This document shows positions 27,716-37,752 of a stretch of DNA of 64,000 nucleotides, in pieces. This DNA is from Agromyces protaetiae (GTDB lineage: Bacteria; Actinomycetota; Actinomycetes; Actinomycetales; Microbacteriaceae): positions 620,001 through 684,000 of the forward strand of contig NZ_CP035491.1 in the NCBI RefSeq assembly GCF_004135405.1, in the 5' to 3' direction. Numbering within the stretch: the stretch's first letter is position 1; each line of letters begins with the position of its first letter. Below the pieces are notes generated by a model that saw only the letters and a list, made by a program, of their open reading frames with translations, searched no databases and was not told the origin of the DNA. The position numbers were made by a program, and so were the translations under genes.

Positions 27716-28543
27716 ATGCGCGCACTCGCCTCGGAGTTCCAGAAGGTCTTCACCACCCGCATGTGGTGGGTGCTCCTCATCGTGCTCGCCGCGTACGTCG
27801 CGTTCATGTCGGGCGGCCTGGGCGCGTTCTTCGGCTGGGTGACGGCGAACCCCGAGCAGGCCGCCGCCGCAGGCGGGGGCGGCGGCACGGGCCTCCCGCC
27901 CGGACTCGACCTCGCGCCGCTCCTGTACAGCTTCGCGTCGTCGGTCGGGTATGTGTTCCCGGTGCTCCTCGGCGCACTCGCGGTCACGAGCGAGTTCCGG
28001 CACAAGACGCTCACGCCGACGTTCCTCGCGACGCCGAACCGCGGCGCCGTGCTGAGCGCGAAGCTCGTCTCGCAGCTCGTGTTCGGCGCGCTCTTCGGGG
28101 TCGTCGGCTTCGCCGTCTCGGTCGGCGCGGGCGCGGGCGTCCTCGCCGCGTGGGGCCTCGACACCGGGCTCGACTCGACCGACACGTGGGCGCTCATCGG
28201 GCGCGGCGTGCTCGCCCTCGCCCTGTGGGGCGCGATCGGCGTCGGCCTCGGCTCGGTCGTGCCGAACCAGGTCGCGGCGATCGTCATCGTCATCGCGTTC
28301 ACGCAGTTCCTCGAGCCGATCCTGCGGTTCGTGTCGTCGCTGTCGGACATCACGGCGCAGATCGGCAAGTTCCTGCCGGGCGCCGCGAGTGACGCACTCG
28401 TCGGTGCGTCGTTCTACAGCGTCGCCGGGATGGGCGCGACGACGTCGCTCGAGTGGTGGCAGGGCGGCCTCGTGCTGGCAGGCTATGCCGTCATCCTCAC
28501 GATCATCGGCGGCCTCACGACGTGGCGGGGAGACGTCTCGTAG
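27716..28543 (+). CDS. ABC-2 type transporter permease
   Basis: The 275-residue protein has about six transmembrane segments with an N-terminal EFQKVFTTRMWWVLLIVLAAYVAF and TSEFRHKTLTPTFLATPNR, the cytoplasmic coupling region typical of ABC-2 permeases. The first external loop is Gly-rich. It partners the upstream ATPase. The ATG at 27716 lies one base after the ATPase stop codon. The substrate is unknown; an antibiotic or lipid is the usual guess for this family. Confidence 0.88.
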   Translation: MRALASEFQKVFTTRMWWVLLIVLAAYVAFMSGGLGAFFGWVTANPEQAAAAGGGGGTGLPPGLDLAPLLYSFASSVGYVFPVLLGALAVTSEFRHKTLTPTFLATPNRGAVLSAKLVSQLVFGALFGVVGFAVSVGAGAGVLAAWGLDTGLDSTDTWALIGRGVLALALWGAIGVGLGSVVPNQVAAIVIVIAFTQFLEPILRFVSSLSDITAQIGKFLPGAASDALVGASFYSVAGMGATTSLEWWQGGLVLAGYAVILTIIGGLTTWRGDVS

Positions 28544-29820
28544 TGGAGTTCGACGAGCTCCGCTCCCGGCGGCTGTTCGCGCACGGGTTGCGCGGTCCGG
28601 TCACGGCGGGCGGTGCGGATGTCTCGAAGAAGGCGGATGTCGCGGTGTCGGATGTCGCGGTGTCGGATGTCTCGGGGCCGGATGCCCCGGGTCGGGTGCC
28701 CTCGGGTCCGGCCTCCTCGCCCGCCGAGCTCGTCCGCCGCGCCGTCGCGGTGCAATCGCAGGAGTACCTGCCCGCCCAGTGGGGCCTCGCGCAGCGCCTG
28801 CCGATCGAGCAGCGCCCAGATGCGACATCCGTCAACTCCGCACTCGACCGCGGCGAGATCCTGCGCACGCACGTGCTGCGACCGACCTGGCACTTCCTCC
28901 ACCCCGCCGATGCCCGATGGGTGATCGGCCTCTCGGCGGAGCGCGTGCACCGGCAGAACGGCGGGATGTACCGGCGCGGCGGCATCGAAGGCGATCTCGC
29001 CGTACGGGGCCTCGACGTGATCGCCACGACGGTCGCCGAACGCCACTCGACCCGCCCCGAGCTGCACGCAGCGCTCGAGGCATCCGGCATCGCCCTTTCG
29101 GGCCTCGAACTCGGACTCCTCGTCATGTACGCCGAGCTCGAACGGGTGATCGTCTCGGGCGCCTCGGCGGGCAAACAGCGCACCTACGCGCCGTTCGACG
29201 AGCGCGTGCCCGCCGCACCCGAGCGCGACCGTGGCGACGCTCTCGCCGAACTCGCCGAGCGGTTCCTGCTCACCCGTTCCCCCGCGACGCCGCGCGACTT
29301 CGCGACCTGGTCGGGCTTCACCGTCGGCGACGCGCGACAGGCTTTCGCCGATGCGCGCGACCGCTCGGGCGGGCGCATCGAACCGCTCCGGGCATCGCCC
29401 GGGAACGGCGCCGACGCCGACGCGTTGTGGCACGACGCATCCGTCTCCGCCGAGTGGACCACCCGGCGAACCGACGCCGACGCCGGAACGACAGGTGCCG
29501 GAGGAGGCCGCGTCGACCTCCTGCAGGCGTACGACGAATACATCATGGGCTACGGCGCTCCGCGCGCGTTCCTGCAATCGCCGCTGCACGCGAGGAACCC
29601 GATCGTCAGCGAGTTCCCGCTGCATGCGCTCATGATCGACGGCGCCATGGCCGGGCGCTGGGCGCACACCGTGCAGGCCAGACGCGCGAGCGTGCGCATC
29701 GTGCCGTGGCGCCGGTTCACCGCCGCCGAAGCGCGCTCGCGCGACGCCGCGATCGCCGAGGTCGCGCGGTTCCTCGGCGTGCCCGTGACGGTCGAAATCG
29801 AGCGGGTCTCACGAGCGTAG
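28543..29820 (+). CDS. Winged-helix DNA-binding domain protein (HTH_42 family)
   Basis: The 425-residue protein is of the HTH_42/YcaQ-related family: VVRR-type start (ELVRRAVAVQSQEYLPAQWGLAQRL), RGEILRTHVLRPTWHFLHPADARW with the QxR-like HxLRPTWHF motif, and C-terminal DEYIMGYG. Relatives include DNA glycosylases and proteins of unknown role. The GTG start shares one base with the permease stop. Unusually, residues about 25-50 are an Ala-Asp-Val-Ser-rich insertion encoded by a 15-bp tandem repeat at 28617-28686. Confidence 0.85.
   Translation: MEFDELRSRRLFAHGLRGPVTAGGADVSKKADVAVSDVAVSDVSGPDAPGRVPSGPASSPAELVRRAVAVQSQEYLPAQWGLAQRLPIEQRPDATSVNSALDRGEILRTHVLRPTWHFLHPADARWVIGLSAERVHRQNGGMYRRGGIEGDLAVRGLDVIATTVAERHSTRPELHAALEASGIALSGLELGLLVMYAELERVIVSGASAGKQRTYAPFDERVPAAPERDRGDALAELAERFLLTRSPATPRDFATWSGFTVGDARQAFADARDRSGGRIEPLRASPGNGADADALWHDASVSAEWTTRRTDADAGTTGAGGGRVDLLQAYDEYIMGYGAPRAFLQSPLHARNPIVSEFPLHALMIDGAMAGRWAHTVQARRASVRIVPWRRFTAAEARSRDAAIAEVARFLGVPVTVEIERVSRA
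28617..28686 (+). repeat. 15-bp minisatellite built on GGATGTC inside the winged-helix gene
   Basis: GGATG[TC]C starts at 28617, 28635, 28650, 28665 and 28680; the last four are exactly 15 bases apart. GGATGTCGCGGTGTC is repeated twice perfectly, then degenerates. It encodes DVAVS-type repeats. The unit core is the word over-represented across the whole window. Confidence 0.8.
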
Positions 29821-29833
29821 CCACCCGCGGGCA

Positions 29834-29839
29834 TAGCAT
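29834..29839 (+). promoter_or_regulatory. -10 box for a leaderless transcript
   Basis: TAGCAT ends seven bases before the ATG at 29847, with no Shine-Dalgarno. Confidence 0.5.
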
Positions 29840-29846
29840 CGGCCAC

Positions 29847-30230
29847 ATGCTGGCACTCATCGCGTCGATCTTCGTGGCCCTCGCCGCGCTCCTGCACGGC
29901 TACATCTTCGTCATGGAGAGCGTGTGGTGGACGCGCCCCTCGATCTGGAAGCGGTTCGGCGTCGCCGACCAGGCGGCGGCCGACACGACCAAGCCCATGG
30001 CCTACAACCAGGGCTTCTACAACCTGTTCCTCGGTATCGGTGCGATCGTCGGACTCGTGCTGTTCTGGGCCGGCGCGGTCGACGTCGGCAAGGCGCTCGT
30101 GCTCTTCACGACGGCGTGCATGGCCCTCGCCGCGGGCGTACTGACGACGACGGGCCCCGGCTACCTGAAGCCCGCGCTCGTCCAGGGCACGCTGCCGCTC
30201 ATCGGCTTCGTGCTGTTCCTGTTCGCGTAG
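29847..30230 (+). CDS. DUF1304 family membrane protein
   Basis: The 127-residue protein has four transmembrane segments and the DUF1304 landmarks: LLHGYIFVMESVWWTRPSIWKRFG at the first helix and MAYNQGFYNLFLGIGA at the second. Function is unknown. The start is supported by a leaderless -10 box. It converges on the next gene across 67 very GC-rich bases with only a weak inverted repeat. Confidence 0.88.
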   Translation: MLALIASIFVALAALLHGYIFVMESVWWTRPSIWKRFGVADQAAADTTKPMAYNQGFYNLFLGIGAIVGLVLFWAGAVDVGKALVLFTTACMALAAGVLTTTGPGYLKPALVQGTLPLIGFVLFLFA

Positions 30231-30297
30231 CGCGCTGCGATCCGCGCCGCGCGCCGACGCCGCGCGCCCGCGCCGCGACCGGTGTCGCTTCGCCCGC

Positions 30298-31800
30298 TCA
30301 GGCGCGCCTCGCTGCGGCGACGAGCGCGATCCGGTCGCCCGCGGCCGCCCACGCGCCGCGCGCCTCGACGACCGGCACCCCGGCCGCTCGCGCGGCGCGA
30401 CGAGCGGCGTCGAACACGGCCGCGGTGCGCTCGGGGCCGAGCCCGTCGAGCAGCGGCAGCGCGAACTCGCCGATCTGCGCGCCCTCGGGTCGAGTCCGGC
30501 CGCGCCACAGATTGCCGAGGTCGACCCCGTCGAGCACGCGGGCGTCGCGCACGGCGAAGCCGAGTTGCGCCCCGGCGCCGTTGGCCCGCCCGATCGCCCG
30601 GAACACCGCACGGGCGCCACCTCGTACGTCGCGCGAAGGGTCTTCGGTCGTGTCGACGTAGACGAACTCGCTCCACGGCACCTCTCGCGATGCGGAGACC
30701 GAGACGCCCGTGTCCGTCACGACGAGAGAGGGGGCGACCGCCGCGCCCTTCTCGATCGTTCGCAGACTGCGGATCCGCAACGTGATCGAGTTGCTCGCGA
30801 AGATCCCCGTGGCGCCGACCAGGATCGGCCAGATCCAGAGGCCAGGCACCGCGAGGGCGAGCCACACGAGCGCCCCGACGAGGACGAGCGCCGCCCCCAG
30901 CACGACGAGCCGCGTCATCGACAACCGCCGCTTCAGCCCGCGCACGTACTCGACCTGCACACTGCCGACGACCTGGAACCGCCCGAGCGGCGGCGCGGGA
31001 ACAGCCGCTCGCGCGAGCGCCGCCTTCGCGCCCTCGGTCATCTCGGGGGTGAGCGCCTCGGTCAGCGCCGCCTGCTCGGCGGGCTCGAGGATCGCAAGTC
31101 GCGCCTGCGTGAACCCCCAGATGCCGCCGGGCTCGAGCAGGCGCACCCCGTGGAGCTCCGCCGCGTCGCGCAGCGCGCCGACGAGTCGATCGGTCGCTTC
31201 GCGGTCGTCGCGGACGGCGTCGACGATGACGCTCAGATCGCCCGTGCGCACCGCGGCTCGACGCGATCCGTACCGGGAGACCTTGCGCGCGATCACCGCG
31301 GGCATCGGCGGTCGTCGCAGCGATTCCGCGTCGCGCACGCCGACCCAGACGACGACGCCGCCGGCGCCCGTCTGCTGCGCGAGCCCGCCCACGCTGCGCC
31401 ACCGCGCGGTGCGGAGGCGGCGGTCGTTGGCGGCGCGCACGTCTTGCACGGCGAGGTATTGGATGTCCCGCCACGCGACCTCGCCCGACCCTGCGGCCGA
31501 GAGGCCCGTGTCGGAGATCGCGAGCACGTACCCGGCATCGCCGAGCGCCCGCGCGTAGCGGCCGCGCTCGAACATGAGATGGACGCCATAGGCCCACACG
31601 ACCGTGAACCCGCCGACGAGCGCCGCGGTGAACCAGGTGCCGAACCCCGTGATGACGAGCGCCGCGAATCCGACCGCGCCGATCGCAGCGCCGACCGCGA
31701 ACGCCACACCGACGAGCGTCGCCACGAGCGAGCGCCGGTCGACCAACACCCGGTCGACGGGGAACTCGATGCGGCCGTGCAGCGGCGTCGCCGCCGCCAT
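30298..31800 (-). CDS. Large membrane protein with PH-like segments, function unknown
   Basis: The 500-residue protein is two similar halves, each a pair of transmembrane helices (about 25-70 and 275-315) followed by a soluble beta-rich region (LAISDTGLSAAGSGEVAWRDIQYL in the first; LVVTDTGVSVSASREVPWSEFVYV in the second). The matching V-T-D-T-G-x-S-x-S pattern suggests internal duplication of a membrane-plus-PH-like unit. I do not recognise a named family. Its ATG shares one base with the stop codon of the upstream PH-like gene, so they form an operon. Confidence 0.7.
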   Translation of the reverse strand: MAAATPLHGRIEFPVDRVLVDRRSLVATLVGVAFAVGAAIGAVGFAALVITGFGTWFTAALVGGFTVVWAYGVHLMFERGRYARALGDAGYVLAISDTGLSAAGSGEVAWRDIQYLAVQDVRAANDRRLRTARWRSVGGLAQQTGAGGVVVWVGVRDAESLRRPPMPAVIARKVSRYGSRRAAVRTGDLSVIVDAVRDDREATDRLVGALRDAAELHGVRLLEPGGIWGFTQARLAILEPAEQAALTEALTPEMTEGAKAALARAAVPAPPLGRFQVVGSVQVEYVRGLKRRLSMTRLVVLGAALVLVGALVWLALAVPGLWIWPILVGATGIFASNSITLRIRSLRTIEKGAAVAPSLVVTDTGVSVSASREVPWSEFVYVDTTEDPSRDVRGGARAVFRAIGRANGAGAQLGFAVRDARVLDGVDLGNLWRGRTRPEGAQIGEFALPLLDGLGPERTAAVFDAARRAARAAGVPVVEARGAWAAAGDRIALVAAARRA

Positions 31801-32237
31801 CAGTTCTCGTCGGCGGAGTCGGCTGCGTCGGCGGAGTCGGCTGCGTCGGCGCCCTCGGTCGAGATCGACTCGGTGACGGCATCGGGCGTCGGCGCGACCT
31901 TCAGACGATCGACGAGTTCGGCGGCGTGCGCCGTCGACAGGATGAGCCGGTTGAACTCGCCGCCCGCGAGCTCGAGCACGACGGCCTGCCGCTTGCCCTT
32001 GACGACGACGAAGTCGTGGCCGCCGTGCGTCTTCCACGTACCGACGGCGAGGACCAGGGGCACCTCGGTGCCGCGGCGGCGGATGCCGCGGATCCAGATC
32101 CACGGGTCGTCGGTGATCGTCGCCGAACGGATGTCATCGCGCTGGATGACGACATCGGCGCCGCGCAGCGCGAGCGACTTCTCGGTCGGGGTGAGTTGCA
32201 CCTCGATCCGATCCGCATGCACGCGAAGCTTCGCCAT
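31800..32237 (-). CDS. Small PH-like domain protein
   Basis: The 145-residue protein has a single beta-rich bacterial-PH-like domain (LRVHADRIEVQLTPTEKSL, RDDIRSATITDDPWIWIRGI, then a DFVVVKGKRQAVVLEL strand). The acidic tail is a repeated Ala-Asp-Ser pattern from a tandem DNA repeat. In-frame ATGs at 32258 and 32246 are alternatives; I chose 32237 because family resemblance begins there. It precedes the large membrane protein with a one-base overlap, suggesting a joint role at the membrane. Confidence 0.65.
   Translation of the reverse strand: MAKLRVHADRIEVQLTPTEKSLALRGADVVIQRDDIRSATITDDPWIWIRGIRRRGTEVPLVLAVGTWKTHGGHDFVVVKGKRQAVVLELAGGEFNRLILSTAHAAELVDRLKVAPTPDAVTESISTEGADAADSADAADSADEN
31808..31843 (+). 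repeat. Perfect 18-bp tandem duplication in the PH-like gene
   Basis: CGTCGGCGGAGTCGGCTG occurs twice without a gap (31808-31825, 31826-31843), and part of a third follows. It encodes the Ala-Asp-Ser-rich C-terminal tail and could vary in copy number. Confidence 0.8.
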
Positions 32238-32400
32238 GGCATCCATCTTGCCCGACACCGCCCGTGCGCGACGCCCCGTGACCGAACGGTGACCCGGGAG
32301 ACGTCGCCGGGTCCGTTGCCCGAGTCATCCGAGCCACCCGACTCCCCCGAGGCACCCGCCTCCCCCGCACCCGCCTCCCCCGAGGTACCCGCCCGCCCTC

Positions 32401-32479
32401 GCAATTCAGGAAGAACCAGGCGACACGCCGCCGCAGTCGCAGCAACACGCCGATGGGCGGTCGGTTCGTCCTGAATTGC
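32401..32479. repeat. Long inverted repeat, family D copy
   Basis: GCAATTCAGGAAGAACC (32401-32417) pairs with GGTTCGTCCTGAATTGC (32463-32479) with one mismatch around 45 bases. It lies in the 297-bp gap between hemL and the PH-like gene. The same gap holds degenerate tandem units with a CACCCGCCTCCCCC core (about 32331-32400); I see no gene there. Confidence 0.75.
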
Positions 32480-32534
32480 CGAGCGCGAGAGGACGCGGCG
32501 GGTGCCAAGGCACCTGCCGAGTCGGGCGGATGCC

Positions 32535-33853
32535 TCAGGCGGGCGCCGCCGCAGCCGCCGCCTTCGCGGCCGCCGGGAGCGCGTCGACGATGCGCGCGAT
32601 CGCCGCGTCGTCGTGGGCGGCGGTCACGAACCACGCCTCGAAGACGCTCGGCGGGAGCGACACCCCCGCGTCGAGCATGGCGTGGAAGAACGGCGCGTAC
32701 CGCCAGGACTCCTGCGCCTTCGCCCCGTCGTAGTCGACCACAGGGGCCTCGGTGAACATGAAGCTGAAGAGGTTGCCGGCGCGCTGGACGACGTGCGCGA
32801 CGCCCTCGGCGGCGAGCGCGTCGGTGACGGCGGATGCCACGAGCCCGGCGTTGCGGTCGAGCGCGGCGTACACCGAGGCATCCGCCGCGTTCAACGTTGC
32901 GATGCCCGCGGCGACCGCGACCGGATTGCCCGACAGCGTGCCGGCCTGGTAGACGGGGCCGAGCGGCGCGAGCCGCTGCATGATCTCGAGCCGACCGCCG
33001 ACGGCCGCGACGGGCATGCCGCCGCCGATGACCTTGCCGAACGTCTGCAGGTCAGGCGTGTAGGACGTGTCGGCGTCGGTGCCTGCCGAAGCCTGTTCGA
33101 GACCCCACCACCCGGCCTCGGAGACGCGGAAGCCCGTCAGCACCTCGTCGGAGATGACGAGTGCGCCGTGGTCGCGCGCGATCCGCACGAGCGCCTGGTT
33201 GAAGCCTGGCAGCGGCGGCACGACGCCCATGTTGGCCGCGGCGGCCTCGACGATGACGGCCGCGATGCGATCGCCGTGCTCGGCGAACACCACCTCGACC
33301 GCGTCGAGGTCGTTGTAGGGGATCACGAGCGTGAGCGCCGCGATCTCGGCCGGCACGCCCGCCGACCCCGGTAGAGCGAAGGTCGCAAGGCCCGAGCCCG
33401 CCTCGGCGAGCAGCCCGTCGGAGTGGCCGTGGTAGTGGCCGGCGAACTTCACCAGCAGGTCGCGGCCCGTGAATCCGCGGGCGAGACGGATGGCGGTCAT
33501 CGTCGCCTCGGTGCCCGTCGACACGAGCCGGAGCTGCTCGACCGGCCCGACGCGCTGCTCGACGAGTTCGGCGAGCTCGGTCTCGGCGGGAGTCGACGCG
33601 CCGAACGAGAGACCGCGGCTCGCGGCATCCTGCACCGCCTCGATGACGCGAGGGTCTGCATGACCGAGGATCGCCGGGCCCCACCCCGCGATGAGGTCGA
33701 CGTACTCGCGACCCTCGGCGTCGGTCACGTACGGGCCCTTCGCGCTCACGAGGAAGCGCGGCGTGCCGCCGACCGACCCGAACGCCCGCACAGGCGAGTT
33801 CACGCCGCCCGGGATCGCGTGCTGGGCGCGGAGGAAGAGTTCGTCGTTCGTGG

Positions 33854-33857
<4 letters not shown>
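32535..33857 (-). CDS. hemL: Glutamate-1-semialdehyde 2,1-aminomutase
   Basis: It makes 5-aminolevulinate from glutamate-1-semialdehyde. The 440-residue PLP enzyme has [18 protein letters not shown] at the N-terminus, [15 protein letters not shown], the [10 protein letters not shown] Asp, and the PLP lysine in [12 protein letters not shown] (near residue 272). The ATG overlaps the hemB stop by four bases, so it ends the hemQ-hemH-hemC-hemD-hemB-hemL series. Confidence 0.96.
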
Positions 33858-34852
<995 letters not shown>

Positions 34853-34858
34853 CCGGCA

Positions 34859-34864
34859 AGCCTA
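34859..34864 (-). promoter_or_regulatory. -10 box for leaderless hemB
   Basis: On the minus strand TAGGCT ends six bases before the GTG at 34852. No Shine-Dalgarno is present. Confidence 0.5.
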
Positions 34865-34933
34865 CGCGCCGGTCTCCGAACGGTTGCTGCGAGCGGATGT
34901 CTCGGGGCCGGTGCCGAGGCGGCCGCTGCGCGC

Positions 34934-35749
34934 CTACGCGCTCGCGAGCGCCGCGTTCACGACCGCGTCGATGAGCGACTCGGCGGTGCGCTCGTCGGCG
35001 ACGACATCGACCCGGAGGCCGACGGCCGCAGCATCCTTCTGCGTCTGCGGGCCGATCGCGGCGACGAGCGTCGACTCGGGGATCGGTCCGAGCTGCTGCT
35101 GCACCTGCTCGGCGACGCTGCCCGAGGTCACGAGCACGGCCTGCACGCGCCCGGCCCGCACATCGTCGACGACCTTCTGCGCGGCGGGGACGCCGACGGT
35201 GCGATAGGCGACGACGGCCTCGACGTGGTGGCCCGCCTCGGCGAGGCCGATCGAGAGCACCTGCTTGGCGATCGCCGATCGCAACGCGAGCACGCGAAGC
35301 CCCCGCGCACCCTCGGTCGCGGCCTCCCACTCCTCGAGGAGGCCTTTGGCCGAATTGTCTTCGCTCGGCACGATGTCGGCCTTGTAGCCTGCGGCGACGA
35401 GCGCCGCAGCCGTGGTCTCGCCGACGGCGGCGACCTTCGTGGTCGCGGGGATGACGGCGTTGTAGGTCGAGAGCACGTCGACCGTCGTCGCGCTCGTGAC
35501 GGTGACCCAGTCGAACTGGCCCTCGGCGAGCTTCGTGAGCGCGGCCTCGAGGGCGGGCTGGTCGTCGGTCGGTGCGAAGTTGATCATCGGCGCGATGACC
35601 GGCGATGCGCCGCGCGCGCGGAGCGAAGCCGCCACGCTGTCACCCCAGGGGCCGCCGCGCGGCACGAGGACGCGCCATCCGGTCAGGGGCTTGCCGTCGG
35701 CGAAATCTGGCAGGTTGATCGCGCCCGTCATGGGTTCGGATTCGGTCAC
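34934..35749 (-). CDS. hemD: Uroporphyrinogen-III synthase
   Basis: The 271-residue protein has the two-domain HemD fold with weak, family-typical conservation: WRVLVPRGGPWGDSVAASLRARGASPVIAPMINF, WVTVTSATTVDVL, VAAVGETTAAALVAAGY, VLVTSGSVAEQV and AAIGPQTQKDAAAVGL. It cyclises hydroxymethylbilane. The GTG at 35749 follows GAGGAGA and overlaps the stop of the frame-corrected hemC by four bases. An ATG at 35731 is a later alternative. Confidence 0.92.
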   Translation of the reverse strand: MTESEPMTGAINLPDFADGKPLTGWRVLVPRGGPWGDSVAASLRARGASPVIAPMINFAPTDDQPALEAALTKLAEGQFDWVTVTSATTVDVLSTYNAVIPATTKVAAVGETTAAALVAAGYKADIVPSEDNSAKGLLEEWEAATEGARGLRVLALRSAIAKQVLSIGLAEAGHHVEAVVAYRTVGVPAAQKVVDDVRAGRVQAVLVTSGSVAEQVQQQLGPIPESTLVAAIGPQTQKDAAAVGLRVDVVADERTAESLIDAVVNAALASA

Positions 35750-36697
35750 CGGGTCTCCTCGGGGGTGCAAGGTCAGCGGCGCCGTTGCCGAGGAGTTCTG
35801 CGACGACGCGGGCTGCGACGTCACGCGCCGCGTCGGCCAGGTCGTCGGCCGAGCGGCTCTCGGGGGTTGCGGCGTGCGAGCTCGACAGCCTCCGTGTTCC
35901 ATCGGCACTGTACACCGTCGCCGAGAGGAACAGGAGTTCGTCCTCGATGAACGCGGTCGCACCGACCGGTGCCGCGCACCCGGCTTCGAGTCCGGCGAGC
36001 ACGAGCCGTTCGGCGAGCACGGTGGCGCGCGTCGTGCGGTGGTCGACGGCGTCGAGCGCGCGCTGAAGCGGCCCGCGGCCGGCTTCGTCGCGCACCTCGA
36101 GCGCGAGCGCGCCCTGCCCGGGAGCGGTCGGCCAGTCGGCGAGGTCGAGGAGGTCGGTCACCGCGTCGGAGCGGCCGAGTCGGCCGAGACCGGATGCCGC
36201 GAGGAGCACGGCGTCGAGCTCGCCCGCCGCGACCTTGCCGAGCCGCGTGTCGACGTTGCCGCGCAGATCGACGGCGACGACGTCGGGGCGCGCAGCGCCG
36301 AGCTGGGCGATGCGGCGGGGCGACCCCGTGCCGACCTTCGCCCCTCGGGAAGCGTCTCGAGCGTGAGGCCGTCACGCGCGCAGAGCGCGTCGCGCGGGTC
36401 GGCGCGCTTGGGCACGGCGCCGAGGCGCAGGCCGGGAAGGTCTGCCGTCGGGAGGTCTTTGAGCGAGTGCACGATGACGTCGCAGTCGCCCGCGAGGAGC
36501 GACTCGCGGAGGGCCGCGGCGAACACGCCCGTGCCGCCGATCTCGGAGAGGGATGCCCGTGAGGTGTCACCCTGGGTCGTCACGGTGACGAACTCGATCT
36601 CGGCATCGGCCGCCTTGGCGAGCCGTTCGGCGATCTGACGCGTCTGCGCGAGCGCGAGGGCGCTTCCGCGCGTTCCGACCCGGATGACCGTGCTCAT
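35746..36697 (-). CDS. hemC: Hydroxymethylbilane synthase (two frameshifts)
   Basis: It polymerises four porphobilinogens. IRVGTRGSALALAQTRQIAE, VHSLKDLPT and the dipyrromethane-cofactor Cys in LEAGCAAPVGA are present. One base is missing in the C4 run 36341-36344 (restores LPEGAKVGTGSPRRIAQLG) and another in the G5 run 35761-35765; correcting the second places the stop at the hemD GTG (GTGA overlap). With both, the protein is 317 residues, normal for HemC. Its ATG overlaps the hemH stop by four bases. Probably intact in the cell. Confidence 0.9.
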
Positions 36698-37752
36698 CGC
36701 GCGTCGGCCTCCGCGGACGCCACGACCTCGCCCGCGCGCACGCGAGCGTGGTCGGGCCACGGGCCGAGCGCGGTGAGGTGCGGACGCTCGTCGGCGGGGA
36801 CGTCGTTCACGCGCTCGAGCACGAGGTCGACGAGCCCCGACACGTAGGCGGGGTGCACGCCCGGCGTCGGCACGCGGCGCACCTTGATGCCGTGCTCGCC
36901 CGCGGTCTCGACGGCCTCGTTGTCGAGGTCCCACATGACCTCCATGTGGTCGCTCACGAAGCCGAACGGCACGATGACGACGGCGTCGGTGAGTCCGCCC
37001 GCGGCGAGGTCGGCGATCACGTCGTTGATGTCGGGCTCGAGCCAGGGGGTGCGCGGATCGCCCGAGCGCGACTGGTAGACGAGCGACCACGGCGAAGCCG
37101 GGGCGGCGGTCTCGTTGATGACGGATGCCACGGCCAGGTGCTGCGCGACGTACGCGCCGCCCTCGCCGAACTCGGGGCCCGAGGCCTGCGCGGCCGTGTT
37201 CGGGATCGAGTGGGTGACGTAGAGGATGTGCGTGCGCTCGGGCGCGACGCCCTCGGCACGCAGCGACGCCGAGGCATCCGTCACGCCCTCGACGAAGGGC
37301 GTCACGAAGCCGGGGTGATCGAAGTACTCGCGCACGCGGTCGATCGCGACCGACGTGCCGGCGGTCGCCTTCTCGAAGTCCTCGCGGTACTGGCCGACAC
37401 CCGAGTACGACGTGTACGCGCTCGTCACGAGGCCGAGGAGCTCGGTGTGGCCGTTCTGCTCGGCCTCCCGCACGACGTCGCCGAAGTACGGCGCCCAGTT
37501 GCGGTTTCCCCAGTAGACGGGCAGGTCGATGCCGCGCTTCGCGAGCTCGGCCTCGAGTGCCGCCTTGAGCTGACGGTTCTGCTCGTTGATGGGGCTCACG
37601 CCGCCGAAGTGGCGGTAGTGGTGGGCGACCTCTTCAAGGCGCTCGTCGGGGATGCCCCGACCGGCGGTCACATTCCGCAGGAACGGGATGACATCGTCTT
37701 GCCCCTCGGGGCCGCCGAACGACGACAGCAGGATCGCGTCGTAGTGCGCCAT
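36694..37752 (-). CDS. hemH: Ferrochelatase (coproporphyrin III type)
   Basis: The 352-residue protein inserts iron into coproporphyrin III in the coproporphyrin-dependent route, inferred from the adjoining hemQ. The fold landmarks are ILLSSFGGPEG, HYRHFGGVSPINEQNRQL, the catalytic His in YVTHSIPNTAA and the Glu in PFGFVSDHMEVMWDLD. The translated sequence has no cysteine at all, so it cannot hold the [2Fe-2S] cluster typical of many actinobacterial ferrochelatases. Its ATG shares one base with the hemQ stop. Confidence 0.95.
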   Translation of the reverse strand: MAHYDAILLSSFGGPEGQDDVIPFLRNVTAGRGIPDERLEEVAHHYRHFGGVSPINEQNRQLKAALEAELAKRGIDLPVYWGNRNWAPYFGDVVREAEQNGHTELLGLVTSAYTSYSGVGQYREDFEKATAGTSVAIDRVREYFDHPGFVTPFVEGVTDASASLRAEGVAPERTHILYVTHSIPNTAAQASGPEFGEGGAYVAQHLAVASVINETAAPASPWSLVYQSRSGDPRTPWLEPDINDVIADLAAGGLTDAVVIVPFGFVSDHMEVMWDLDNEAVETAGEHGIKVRRVPTPGVHPAYVSGLVDLVLERVNDVPADERPHLTALGPWPDHARVRAGEVVASAEADAR

